Source: JASJAR01 sp038530285 (GTDB lineage: Bacteria > Pseudomonadota > Alphaproteobacteria > Rhodobacterales > Rhodobacteraceae). Taken from it: a stretch of DNA of 64,000 nt. The stretch spans positions 1-64,000 of the forward strand of contig JBCBCY010000004.1 of assembly GCA_038530285.1 (NCBI GenBank), written 5' to 3'. Positions 57,367 to 64,000 of this stretch are shown here, in pieces. Both the position numbers and the translations under genes were made by a program. Below the pieces are notes generated by a model, which did not search any database, was not told where the DNA came from, and saw only the letters and a list, made by a program, of their open reading frames with translations. Position 1 is the stretch's first letter; each line of letters starts with the position of its first letter.

Positions 57367-58455
57367 CTACAAGTCCACAACGGCGCCCGTGGCCGCCGAA
57401 CGCGCCGCGGCCAATCCAATTGCAACTGCAGCGGCTCCGTCCTGAAGTGTGACTTCGGGAGCCCCACCCGCCTTGACCAGGTTCAAAAAGCGAACATGCT
57501 GATAAAAAGTCGATCCATTGTGATCGCCCGCTTCCAGCAAGGTCGCATCTACCGGAATGTTAAGGGTTTGGGGGCCCTTGGGGCTTCGGGGCGATTTTAT
57601 GACTTTCGCAACAGGTGGCTCGCCCAAATGGGTTGGCCAAAACCGGCCCGGCCCGGGCACAAATGCCTCGATCTTTCCGTCCGAACCGACGGCCGAGATT
57701 TCTTCTTGATACGTCGCCCCTTCGGCGTACATGCAAAGCTCGAGCATTGCCCGAGCGCCACGTGCAAATTCGACGATGACGTAGGCCGTATCCCAAATGT
57801 CGGGCGTTTCTCCTTCGTACCGCTCATCAAGATGGTTCACAGCCTGGCCGGCAGATGCCATCACGCGGCTTGGTTCATCGTTCATGATCAGCCGCATCAG
57901 GTCGAAGAAATGGCAGCACTTTTCAACCAACGTTCCGCCTGTCTTGCGGTTAAACCGGTTCCAATGCCCGACCTTTTCCAGAAAAGGGAACCTGTGCTCA
58001 CGAATGGACAGCATCGTGACCCCGCCCGTCGCGGCCTGCACCTCATCGATCAGGGTCTGGATCGGCGGCATGTAGCGATATTCCATCGCCACCCAGATCG
58101 GCGCCGGATACTCCGCGCCCAAGGCCTCAATTCTGGGCCCGTCGCGCGGGTCGGTGTAAAGCGGCTTTTCAATGAGCAAAGGGAGCGGCCGGCGCGCCGC
58201 AATCTCTTCGAACTGTCCAACATGCAAATGGTTCGGGCTGGCCACCAAGAGGCAATCCAACGGCTCATGGGACAAAAGATCCCACAATGACCCGCACAGT
58301 TTCGCATTCGGTGCAATCGCCTTGGACGCCGCCGCTTGAATCTCATTGGGCTCGTAGATCGCCGCGACCCTCGCGTCTGGTAGAAGCGCGATATTTCGCA
58401 GGTGTTCCTGCCCCATCATCCCGCACCCAATCACCCCGTAGTTTACAGTCTTCAC
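57367..58455 (-). CDS. Gfo/Idh/MocA-family NAD(P)-dependent oxidoreductase
   Basis: This 362-residue sugar or inositol dehydrogenase-type protein has an N-terminal Rossmann domain with YGVIGCGMMGQEHLRNIALL and VAAIYEPNEIQ. The family catalytic motif follows as LLIEKPLYTD (EKP). The C-terminal domain has WVAMEYRYMPPIQTLID and a GTLVEKCCHFFDLMRLIMND segment whose lysine-cysteine and HxxD-like residues are those used in the family (substrate-binding and acid/base). Typical substrates are inositols, sugars and sugar acids. It follows the GntR gene by ten bases and probably belongs to the same catabolic unit as the divergent monooxygenase genes. Confidence 0.9.
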   Translation of the reverse strand: MKTVNYGVIGCGMMGQEHLRNIALLPDARVAAIYEPNEIQAAASKAIAPNAKLCGSLWDLLSHEPLDCLLVASPNHLHVGQFEEIAARRPLPLLIEKPLYTDPRDGPRIEALGAEYPAPIWVAMEYRYMPPIQTLIDEVQAATGGVTMLSIREHRFPFLEKVGHWNRFNRKTGGTLVEKCCHFFDLMRLIMNDEPSRVMASAGQAVNHLDERYEGETPDIWDTAYVIVEFARGARAMLELCMYAEGATYQEEISAVGSDGKIEAFVPGPGRFWPTHLGEPPVAKVIKSPRSPKGPQTLNIPVDATLLEAGDHNGSTFYQHVRFLNLVKAGGAPEVTLQDGAAAVAIGLAAARSAATGAVVDL

Positions 58456-58465
58456 ACCAAAACCC

Positions 58466-59170
58466 TCATTTTAGGCGCGCAACATAGCGCACCGTCGTGT
58501 TGTCAAACCAAGTTCGTGAGTATTCCGCCGCGTCCGTATGCTGATCGAAGCCAATTCGTTCGACGTACCCCGCAGCACGTCCCTCAGACACCGGAAAGTC
58601 AGCCGGACGCCACGCGGGAACCGAAGACACCCCGACGCGGTCCTCAACGCGCGAAATGACAAGGCCGAGGCAATCGCGGTAGTATAAGTAAAGGCTTTCT
58701 GAAAGATCGCTCGGCAATACGCGGTCCACGCGACCAGCGTCCAGCCAGATTTCCTCCAAAGCCGCGATCTGGCCACCCACGGACCGCAGCCGGCGTATCC
58801 GGTGACCTTCGGGGCTGGTTCCAAATTGGGGCGCACCGCTTGGTTTCGGACACCGCCTGACCGACAAGACGTCTGCCGTCGGCAACCCGCCTCCACCCAC
58901 CGAAAGCTCCAATCGGAAAAAAGCATATATGCCAGTTGCTTCAGGCAGGCTTCGAACGTAGTTGCCTGACCCATGCCGCCGCTCAAGGAGCCCCCGCGCT
59001 TCCAGATCGGCGAGCGCCTTTCGTAACGTCCCAACCGAAATTCCGAACCGCGCGGCCATGTCGCGTTCGGGTGGCAATCGCTCACCCGCCAACAGACGAC
59101 CCGCCGCAATCTCACGGATGAGTTGCTCAGCAGTGCGCTGATAGATGGGCAAGGCATGCAGCGTGGACAT
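58466..59170 (-). CDS. GntR-family transcriptional regulator (UTRA/HutC type)
   Basis: This 234-residue repressor-type regulator has a winged helix in IYQRTAEQLIREIAAGRLLA, ERLPPERDMAARFGISVGTL and RKALADLEARGLLERRHGSG. The C-terminal UTRA ligand domain includes SPEGHRIRRLRSVGGQIAAL, EEIWLDAGRVD and DCLGLVISRVEDRVGV. UTRA regulators sense sugars, sugar phosphates or amino-acid derivatives. The start is the ATG at 59170. It is divergent from the monooxygenase operon, and the ATTGATG-N2-CATCAAT palindrome lies 26 bases before its start, which suggests control of both directions. Confidence 0.9.
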   Translation of the reverse strand: MSTLHALPIYQRTAEQLIREIAAGRLLAGERLPPERDMAARFGISVGTLRKALADLEARGLLERRHGSGNYVRSLPEATGIYAFFRLELSVGGGGLPTADVLSVRRCPKPSGAPQFGTSPEGHRIRRLRSVGGQIAALEEIWLDAGRVDRVLPSDLSESLYLYYRDCLGLVISRVEDRVGVSSVPAWRPADFPVSEGRAAGYVERIGFDQHTDAAEYSRTWFDNTTVRYVARLK

Positions 59171-59195
59171 CACACATCCGAAAAATTGATACACT

Positions 59196-59211
59196 ATTGA
59201 TGCACATCAAT
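59196..59211. promoter_or_regulatory. Candidate UTRA-GntR operator between divergent operons
   Basis: ATTGATG-CA-CATCAAT is a seven-base-pair perfect inverted repeat with a two-base spacer, 26 bases from the GntR start and 47 from the monooxygenase start. It is the only striking symmetrical element in the gap. Confidence 0.6.
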
Positions 59212-59257
59212 TCCGCTGGTACGCAAGACAAAACCTGAACCATCCGTGGGGAGAATC

Positions 59258-60415
59258 ATGACAATCGTGCCCGTCACATCTGCCGATCTTGATGCGGTCG
59301 AAGTCAGCTGGTTTTCTGCCCTGTGCTCAGATGACTACGCCTATCTCGGCGTGCCCGATGGCGCCTTGCGCTCAAGCTGGGATCATTGCCGCGACATTTT
59401 GCTGGAAGCCGAAGCCCAGGGCTTTCGAAACATCCTGTGCCCCTCGTCTTATCAGGTTGGGCAGGACACGCTGTCCTTCGTCGCCGGCTGCGCGCCACTG
59501 ACGAAAAATATCAACATGCTGGCGGCGGTGCGCTGCGGCGAAATGCAACCCATCATGCTTGCGCGCACGATTGCAACGCTCGACCACATGCTTGAAGGGC
59601 GCTTGACGATCAACATCATCTCGTCGGACTTCCCCGGCGAAAAGGCCGAAAGTGCGTATCGCTACCAGCGATCGCGCGAAGTGGTCGAAATCCTTCGCCA
59701 GGCCTGGACCCAGGACAAAATCAACTACCAGGGCGAGGTCTACCAGTTCGAAGATGTCTGGACGGACCCGTCGAAACCCTACCAGCAAAACGGCGGCCCA
59801 CTGATGTATTTCGGGGGCTATTCGCCGGCAGCGCTAGATCTCTGCGGACAACATTGCGACGTATATCTCATGTGGCCCGAACCCAAGGACCAGATCGCTG
59901 AACGCATGAAAGCGGCAAATGCCGCGGCCGAACAATACAACCGCACGCTGGATTACGGGCTGCGGGTGCACATGATCGTGCGCGATACCGAGGCCGAAGC
60001 CAAGGAGTACGCCGAACATCTGGTCTCGAAACTTGATGATGAATACGGCCAGCTGATCCGCGACCGGGCGCATGATTCCATCTCGCTGGGCGTGGCGCAT
60101 CAGGCCAAGGCGCGCGAGTTGGCCGACACATTCGGCTATGTCGAACCCCATTTGTGGACCGGTGTCGGGCGCGCGCGCTCAGGCTGCGGGGCCGCCCTTG
60201 TCGGATCAACCGATCAAGTGCTGTCTGAAATCGAAGCCTACCGGAAAATGGGCATCCGCGCCTTTATCTTCTCGGGCTATCCGCACATCGACGAATGCAA
60301 AAGCTTCGGCCAGCGGGTCCTGCCGAACCTCAAAACCTGTTCGTTGCCGCAAGAATACGGCCGCGTGCCAGCAAGCGCACCGGCCACACCTTTGGGCGTC
60401 GGAGAGCGCGTATGA
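59258..60415 (+). CDS. LLM-class FMNH2-dependent monooxygenase, SsuD-like
   Basis: This 385-residue bacterial-luciferase-like TIM barrel is of the alkanesulfonate monooxygenase type. Segments such as NINMLAAVRCGEMQPIMLAR, IATLDHMLEGRLTINIIS, GGPLMYFGGYSPAALDLCGQ and VDEVYLTW-equivalent CDVYLMWPEPKDQIAE match SsuD and its relatives that release sulfite from organosulfonates. A C-terminal GVGRARSGCGAALVGSTDQV and FIFSGYPHIDE are also SsuD-like. It needs reduced flavin, probably from the flavin reductase encoded two genes later. The ATG at 59258 has GGGGAG upstream, and its stop overlaps the aldo/keto reductase by ATGA. The substrate is not known. Confidence 0.88.
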   Translation: MTIVPVTSADLDAVEVSWFSALCSDDYAYLGVPDGALRSSWDHCRDILLEAEAQGFRNILCPSSYQVGQDTLSFVAGCAPLTKNINMLAAVRCGEMQPIMLARTIATLDHMLEGRLTINIISSDFPGEKAESAYRYQRSREVVEILRQAWTQDKINYQGEVYQFEDVWTDPSKPYQQNGGPLMYFGGYSPAALDLCGQHCDVYLMWPEPKDQIAERMKAANAAAEQYNRTLDYGLRVHMIVRDTEAEAKEYAEHLVSKLDDEYGQLIRDRAHDSISLGVAHQAKARELADTFGYVEPHLWTGVGRARSGCGAALVGSTDQVLSEIEAYRKMGIRAFIFSGYPHIDECKSFGQRVLPNLKTCSLPQEYGRVPASAPATPLGVGERV

Positions 60416-61299
60416 ACCGGATCGATATCACCGAAGACGTGTCGTTCAGCCAGATCGCCTACGGCATGTGGCGCCTGGATGAAGCCGATGACACCAGCCC
60501 GGCGGCGATCCAGGAAAAGATCGAAGCCTGCCTGGCACAGGGCATCACGACCATCGATCAGGCTGATATCTATGGACTTTATACCGCCGAAGGGTTGCTT
60601 GGCGCAGCCTTGAAAGGCTCTGGCCTGCGCGACAAGATCGAACTGGTCACAAAGTGCGACATCGTCGTGGGCTCGGACGCCTATCCGGGCGCGCGGGTCA
60701 AACACTATGACACCAGCCCCGAATACATCACCACAGCCCTCGACCGGTCGCTGCAGGAAATGGCGGTGGAACATGTCGAGTTGCTGCTGATCCACCGCCC
60801 TGATCCCTTGATGGACCACGCCGCCACCGGCCGCGCGCTGGATGATCTGGTCGCCTCGGGCAAAACCAGGGCCGTGGGCGTGTCGAATTTCAAACCCTGG
60901 GATTTTTCGCTGCTGCAATCGGCAATGGAAAACGACCTGGTGGTCAATCAGATCGAGCTTAGCCTGAAAGAACATGCGCCCTTCGTGAACGGCGATCTGG
61001 CGTTCTGCCAAGAAAACGAGATCACACCGATGGCCTGGTCGCCCCTGGGCGGCGGCGATCTGATGACCGGCAGCGGACCCGTTCAGGATGCGCTGGCCGC
61101 CGTGGCCACGCGCAACGGCGTGGACAAAGCCGCCGTTGCGGCCGCCTGGCTGATGGCGCATCCCGCCGGCATCATACCGGTCCTTGGGACCAATAACCTC
61201 AACCGGATCAAAGCCTTCGGGGATGCCGCGAAGGTTGATATGGACCGCCAAACCTGGTTTGAACTTTACACCGCCGCCCTGGGCCGCGAGGTTGCCTGA
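60412..61299 (+). CDS. Aldo/keto reductase (YdhF-like)
   Basis: This 295-residue NAD(P)H-dependent TIM-barrel reductase carries DQADIYGLYTAEGLLGAALK, which holds the catalytic Asp and Tyr, while LVTKCDIV holds the Lys and LLLIHRPDPLMDH the His of the AKR tetrad. The cofactor loop is in GTNNLNRIKAFGDAA. The overall sequence is close to E. coli YdhF. In sulfosugar degradation by the Smo pathway an AKR reduces the aldehyde left by the monooxygenase; the same order monooxygenase, AKR, flavin reductase is seen here. It overlaps the monooxygenase stop by four bases. Confidence 0.9.
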   Translation: MNRIDITEDVSFSQIAYGMWRLDEADDTSPAAIQEKIEACLAQGITTIDQADIYGLYTAEGLLGAALKGSGLRDKIELVTKCDIVVGSDAYPGARVKHYDTSPEYITTALDRSLQEMAVEHVELLLIHRPDPLMDHAATGRALDDLVASGKTRAVGVSNFKPWDFSLLQSAMENDLVVNQIELSLKEHAPFVNGDLAFCQENEITPMAWSPLGGGDLMTGSGPVQDALAAVATRNGVDKAAVAAAWLMAHPAGIIPVLGTNNLNRIKAFGDAAKVDMDRQTWFELYTAALGREVA

Positions 61300-61300
61300 C

Positions 61301-61819
61301 ATGCCCGACGGAGGCACCGCTTTGACCAATCGCTTCACTCCCGGCCCGGACAATGCCCGCGCGTTTCGCGACGCTTTGGGCTGTTTTGCGACGGGCGTCA
61401 CCGTGGTGACCGCAAAAGGACCGGGTGGACCCGTCGCAATCACGGTCAATTCGTTTTCGTCCGTTTCGCTCGATCCCGCGCTGGTGTTGTGGTCGCCTGG
61501 AAAATCGTCGCGACGCCATGACATTTTCCTCGATGCCGAACAGTTCGTCATCCATGTGCTGGCCGACGCCCAACGCCCCATTGCCGACGGCTGCGTCAAA
61601 AATCCAGCACCCTTCGACGCCCTAGGCGCCGCAATTGGGGCCGACGGTATCCCACGCTTTTCGGGATGCCTGGCGCGCTTTGAATGCGATCACTTCGCCG
61701 CCCACGACGCGGGCGATCACACAATCATTGTCGGCAAGGTGACACTGGCCGAAACATGCCCCGGCGAACCCTTGATGTTCGCGCGCGGCCAATACGGACG
61801 CTTTACAGGCGCGAAATAA
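61301..61819 (+). CDS. Flavin reductase family protein
   Basis: This 172-residue flavin reductase-like (split-barrel) protein supplies reduced FMN. Signatures are FRDALGCFATGVTVVTAKGP, AITVNSFSSVSLDPALVLWS, and DHTIIVGKVTLAETCPGEPL followed by FARGQYGRF, the usual C-terminal flavin contact. It starts two bases after the aldo/keto reductase stop with GAGG upstream. It is the natural partner of the SsuD-like monooxygenase, as two-component enzymes need an NAD(P)H:FMN reductase. Confidence 0.92.
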   Translation: MPDGGTALTNRFTPGPDNARAFRDALGCFATGVTVVTAKGPGGPVAITVNSFSSVSLDPALVLWSPGKSSRRHDIFLDAEQFVIHVLADAQRPIADGCVKNPAPFDALGAAIGADGIPRFSGCLARFECDHFAAHDAGDHTIIVGKVTLAETCPGEPLMFARGQYGRFTGAK

Positions 61820-61878
61820 GCGCCGACAGTAATGACAGAGGCCCGGCAAACGGGCCCGCAAAAATGGGAGGATGCGCC

Positions 61879-62523
61879 ATGGCGCTGCTGAAGGCCCTTT
61901 TGTGGCCCATCCAGCTCTGGAACGATGTCGTTCTGGGCGTTGGGCGATGGATTGCGATCATTTGTATCGCAATGATGGTTGTGTGCATCCTGATCCAGGT
62001 TTTCTTCCGTTATTTAGGGCCGTTAGCGTTGTACAAATGGATTGATGTCGTTGTTTTCAATGATATTCTCCCGAATGGCTCGCTTCCCTGGCCCGATGAG
62101 GCCGCCCGCTTTTTCATGCTTTGGATGACCGGGCTTATTGGTCCGCTGGCCTACCGCCGGGGCGGCTTCGTCTCGATCGATCTTTTGCTGCAGATCATCA
62201 ACCGCCGGCTCGCTGCCCTTATCACCCTGTTTTTACTGCTAGTTTCGGGTTTTGTGCTTTATTGGGCCATCGGCATTGGTTGGGGTGAGGTCAACAGCCT
62301 GACCGCGCGCGGCACCACAGCCTCGCTTTACATCTACGACTTCGCCGCCGGCGAATGGGACAAGATGCCCCGCAAGTTCGTCTTCTATTCGCTCTTTGTG
62401 GGCGTGGTCTTGTTGTTCATCGTCAACCTGGAACTCATCCTTCGGTCGCTGATCACCCTTTTGGGTCAGGCCGATGACCTTCGGCCCGTCATGCCCGAAG
62501 GCGATGACGTGATCGCGGAGTAA
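61879..62523 (+). CDS. TRAP transporter small permease (DctQ family), second system
   Basis: This 214-residue membrane protein has four main helices, longer than the first DctQ because of a loop around residues 50-68 (YKWIDVVVFNDILPNGSLPW). Typical stretches are CIAMMVVCILIQVFFRY, PDEAARFFMLWMTGLIGPLA, YRRGGFVSIDLLLQIINRRL and FYSLFVGVVLLFIVNLELIL. GGGAGG precedes the ATG by eight bases. It follows the flavin reductase by 59 bases, so the transporter and the desulfonation-type enzymes form one operon. Confidence 0.9.
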   Translation: MALLKALLWPIQLWNDVVLGVGRWIAIICIAMMVVCILIQVFFRYLGPLALYKWIDVVVFNDILPNGSLPWPDEAARFFMLWMTGLIGPLAYRRGGFVSIDLLLQIINRRLAALITLFLLLVSGFVLYWAIGIGWGEVNSLTARGTTASLYIYDFAAGEWDKMPRKFVFYSLFVGVVLLFIVNLELILRSLITLLGQADDLRPVMPEGDDVIAE

Positions 62524-62528
62524 GCCCC

Positions 62529-64000
62529 ATGCTGATTTGGTTCCTCCCCGTCTTCCTTGTCTTTCTGATGATCGGTCTGCCGGTGTTTTTCGGCCTGCTC
62601 GCCGCACCGGGGATCTTGTTGTATTTGTCCGGAGCCGAACGCGACATCACGCTTCTTTACCGCAATGTTTACAATGGCATGGATAGCTTTCCTCTGATGG
62701 CGATCCCGTTTTTTATGCTGGCGGGTGAGCTGATGAACCGCGGTGGCATCACCGAACGTCTGGTCGAGTTTTCCCAGGCCCTTATGGGGCACCTGCGCGG
62801 CGGTCTGGCGCATGTGAATATCCTGTCTTCGATGCTGTTTGCGGGGCTTTCAGGCTCAGCGGTCGCCGACACATCCGCCCTGGGGTCGATGCTGATCCCG
62901 GCGATGGAAAAGCAGGGCTATACGCGCAAGTTTGCCGCCGCGGTGACGGCGGCGTCTTCGGTCATCGGGCCGATCATCCCGCCGTCGGGGATCATGATCA
63001 TCTACGCTTATGTCATGGGCGAAAGCGTTGCGGCGCTGTTCCTGGCGGGCATCGTACCCGGCGTGATGGTGGGCATCGGGCTGATGCTGGTCGTGCGCCT
63101 GATGGCCAACAAGTACGATCTGCCCAAAGCTGAACGGATCGTCAAAAAGGGCGCGCCGATCAGCACCAAGGAATTCTGGTTTTCCTTTGTGCTGTTGCGG
63201 CTGAACATCGGCTGGCTGGTGTTCGCCGCCTTTAGGGGCCTCACCGGCATCGGCACGGAAACCATCGCGGACGATGGCGCGGTCATCGGCCCCGCCCCGA
63301 TTGAGGTTTGGGGCGCCTTCATCGTCTGCGTCATTGCGGTGCACTTCTTCTTGATGGCGATGCGCAGCCGGGTCGATCCCGACTTCCGCACCGTGACCAA
63401 GAAAGCCGTGGTGCCGCTGCAAACCCCGATCCTGATCCTGGGCGGCATTCTTCTGGGCGTTTTCACCCCGACCGAGGCCGCGACCGTGGCCGTCGCCTAT
63501 GCGCTGGTGGTAGGCTTCTTCGTGCTGGGCAGTATGCGCCTGAAAGACATGCCCGATGTGCTGTCGCGCTCGGCGATGACATCTGCGGTGGTGCTTCTTC
63601 TGGTCGGGGCCGCCATGGCGTTCAAGACCGTGGTGTCGCTGTCTTACGCGCCGCAAATCCTTGCTGACTTCATCCTGGCCCTGTCCGAAAACCCGCTGAT
63701 CTTGTTGTTCCTGATCAACATCCTTCTGTTCATCGTCGGCATGTTTCTCGATGCCGGCCCCGCGATTATCATCCTTGGGCCGATCCTTGCGCCCATCTTT
63801 GCCGACCTTGGCGTCCACCCGGTGCATTTCGCCATCATCATGAGCGTGAACCTCACCGTGGGGCTGGCCACGCCGCCGATGGGATTGGTGTTATTCGTCG
63901 CCAGTTCCGTCTCTGGCGAACGGGTTGAGGCCATCGCCAAGGCCATCCTGCCGTTCCTCGCTGTCGAAGTTCTGGTGATCTTTCTGATCACCTACTTCCC
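62529..64000 (+). CDS. TRAP transporter large permease (DctM family), C-terminus cut by window edge
   Basis: This frame is open from an ATG at 62529 to the right edge, 490 residues without a stop. It begins MLIWFLPVFLVFLMIGLPVF and contains the DctM repeats SSMLFAGLSGSAVADTSALG, AASSVIGPIIPPSGIMIIYA, FLDAGPAIIILGPILAPIFA, and VGLATPPMGLVLFVASS. It is longer than usual DctM because of an insertion near residues 200-265 with a charged loop. The start is five bases after the DctQ stop. The solute-binding DctP gene is probably just beyond the window. Confidence 0.92.
   Translation, partial: MLIWFLPVFLVFLMIGLPVFFGLLAAPGILLYLSGAERDITLLYRNVYNGMDSFPLMAIPFFMLAGELMNRGGITERLVEFSQALMGHLRGGLAHVNILSSMLFAGLSGSAVADTSALGSMLIPAMEKQGYTRKFAAAVTAASSVIGPIIPPSGIMIIYAYVMGESVAALFLAGIVPGVMVGIGLMLVVRLMANKYDLPKAERIVKKGAPISTKEFWFSFVLLRLNIGWLVFAAFRGLTGIGTETIADDGAVIGPAPIEVWGAFIVCVIAVHFFLMAMRSRVDPDFRTVTKKAVVPLQTPILILGGILLGVFTPTEAATVAVAYALVVGFFVLGSMRLKDMPDVLSRSAMTSAVVLLLVGAAMAFKTVVSLSYAPQILADFILALSENPLILLFLINILLFIVGMFLDAGPAIIILGPILAPIFADLGVHPVHFAIIMSVNLTVGLATPPMGLVLFVASSVSGERVEAIAKAILPFLAVEVLVIFLITYF

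Noticed and set aside
60277..61599. A 440-residue minus-strand open frame opposite the aldo/keto reductase and flavin reductase
   Set aside because: The plus-strand genes carry full catalytic motifs and overlapping start/stop signals; the minus frame has none.
62856..63827. A 323-residue minus-strand open frame rich in His, Gln, Asp and Arg near the right edge
   Set aside because: It is antisense to the DctM gene; the composition is the typical reverse reading of Leu/Ile/Val membrane-helix codons.
1..64000. tRNA, rRNA, insertion sequences, phage genes, toxin-antitoxin pairs or defence islands
   Set aside because: I looked for these and found no cloverleaf-like segments, transposase or integrase motifs, or nuclease/antitoxin pairs. 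This was by eye, so short RNAs could be missed; a covariance-model scan would settle it.

Overview
The window is GC-rich, densely coded bacterial DNA with many 1-8 base start/stop overlaps (ATGA, TGATG). Gene content points to a marine alphaproteobacterium of the Rhodobacteraceae/Roseobacter type: two TRAP transporters, an RTX protein ending in a Hint domain, a bifunctional PutA, an NQR complex, a malonyl-CoA decarboxylase/synthetase pair and several GntR-controlled catabolic operons. This assignment is inferred from protein families. I saw no rRNA, tRNA, insertion sequence, phage gene or CRISPR array.

Layout. 1-1642: a 2OG-oxygenase-like gene cut by the left edge, coupled to dusA. 1894-7638: a giant RTX/LamG/Hint surface or secreted protein. 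7831-8926: a ferric-reductase-like membrane protein with a Tat-exported partner. 9068-19725: the first catabolic region. Two divergent operons (YciI, malonyl-CoA decarboxylase, malonyl-CoA synthetase, enoyl-CoA hydratase on minus; FAH hydrolase, RutE/HadB flavoprotein, OsmC, DctPQM, hydroxyquinol-type dioxygenase on plus) meet at an AT-rich palindrome. An identical 13-base core recurs beside the GntR gene that closes the region. 19925-26547: putA, a DapA-superfamily/hydantoinase pair and a CBS protein. 26843-34132: nqrM and apbE divergent from nqrABCDEF. 34174-38150: an orphan membrane protein, then katG/oxyR. 38175-41377: amino-sugar genes (kinase, nagA), an SDR and a rhodanese.

41489-47893: a fused aconitase-X enzyme with a polar amino-acid ABC transporter, an FCD-GntR regulator and a class IV aminotransferase, probably for a hydroxyproline-like amino acid. 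48111-48317: a cold-shock protein with a strong terminator. 48523-52791: a five-gene envelope operon (OmpA-like, XpaC-like, solute-binding/OmpA fusion, von Willebrand A, Coq4-like metalloprotein) of unknown function. 53117-56337: a periplasmic Cache-like protein and a chemoreceptor. 56406-64000: allE, a Gfo/Idh/MocA dehydrogenase and a UTRA-GntR regulator, divergent from an SsuD-like monooxygenase, an aldo/keto reductase, a flavin reductase and a second TRAP transporter cut by the right edge.

Three regions look most worth pursuing. (1) The 9-20 kb regulon looks like a complete import, ring cleavage, C-C hydrolysis and malonate disposal route. (2) The 57-64 kb cluster has the enzyme set of the oxidative sulfosugar (Smo) pathway but is fed by a TRAP system. 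(3) The 48.5-52.8 kb envelope operon has no function I can name.
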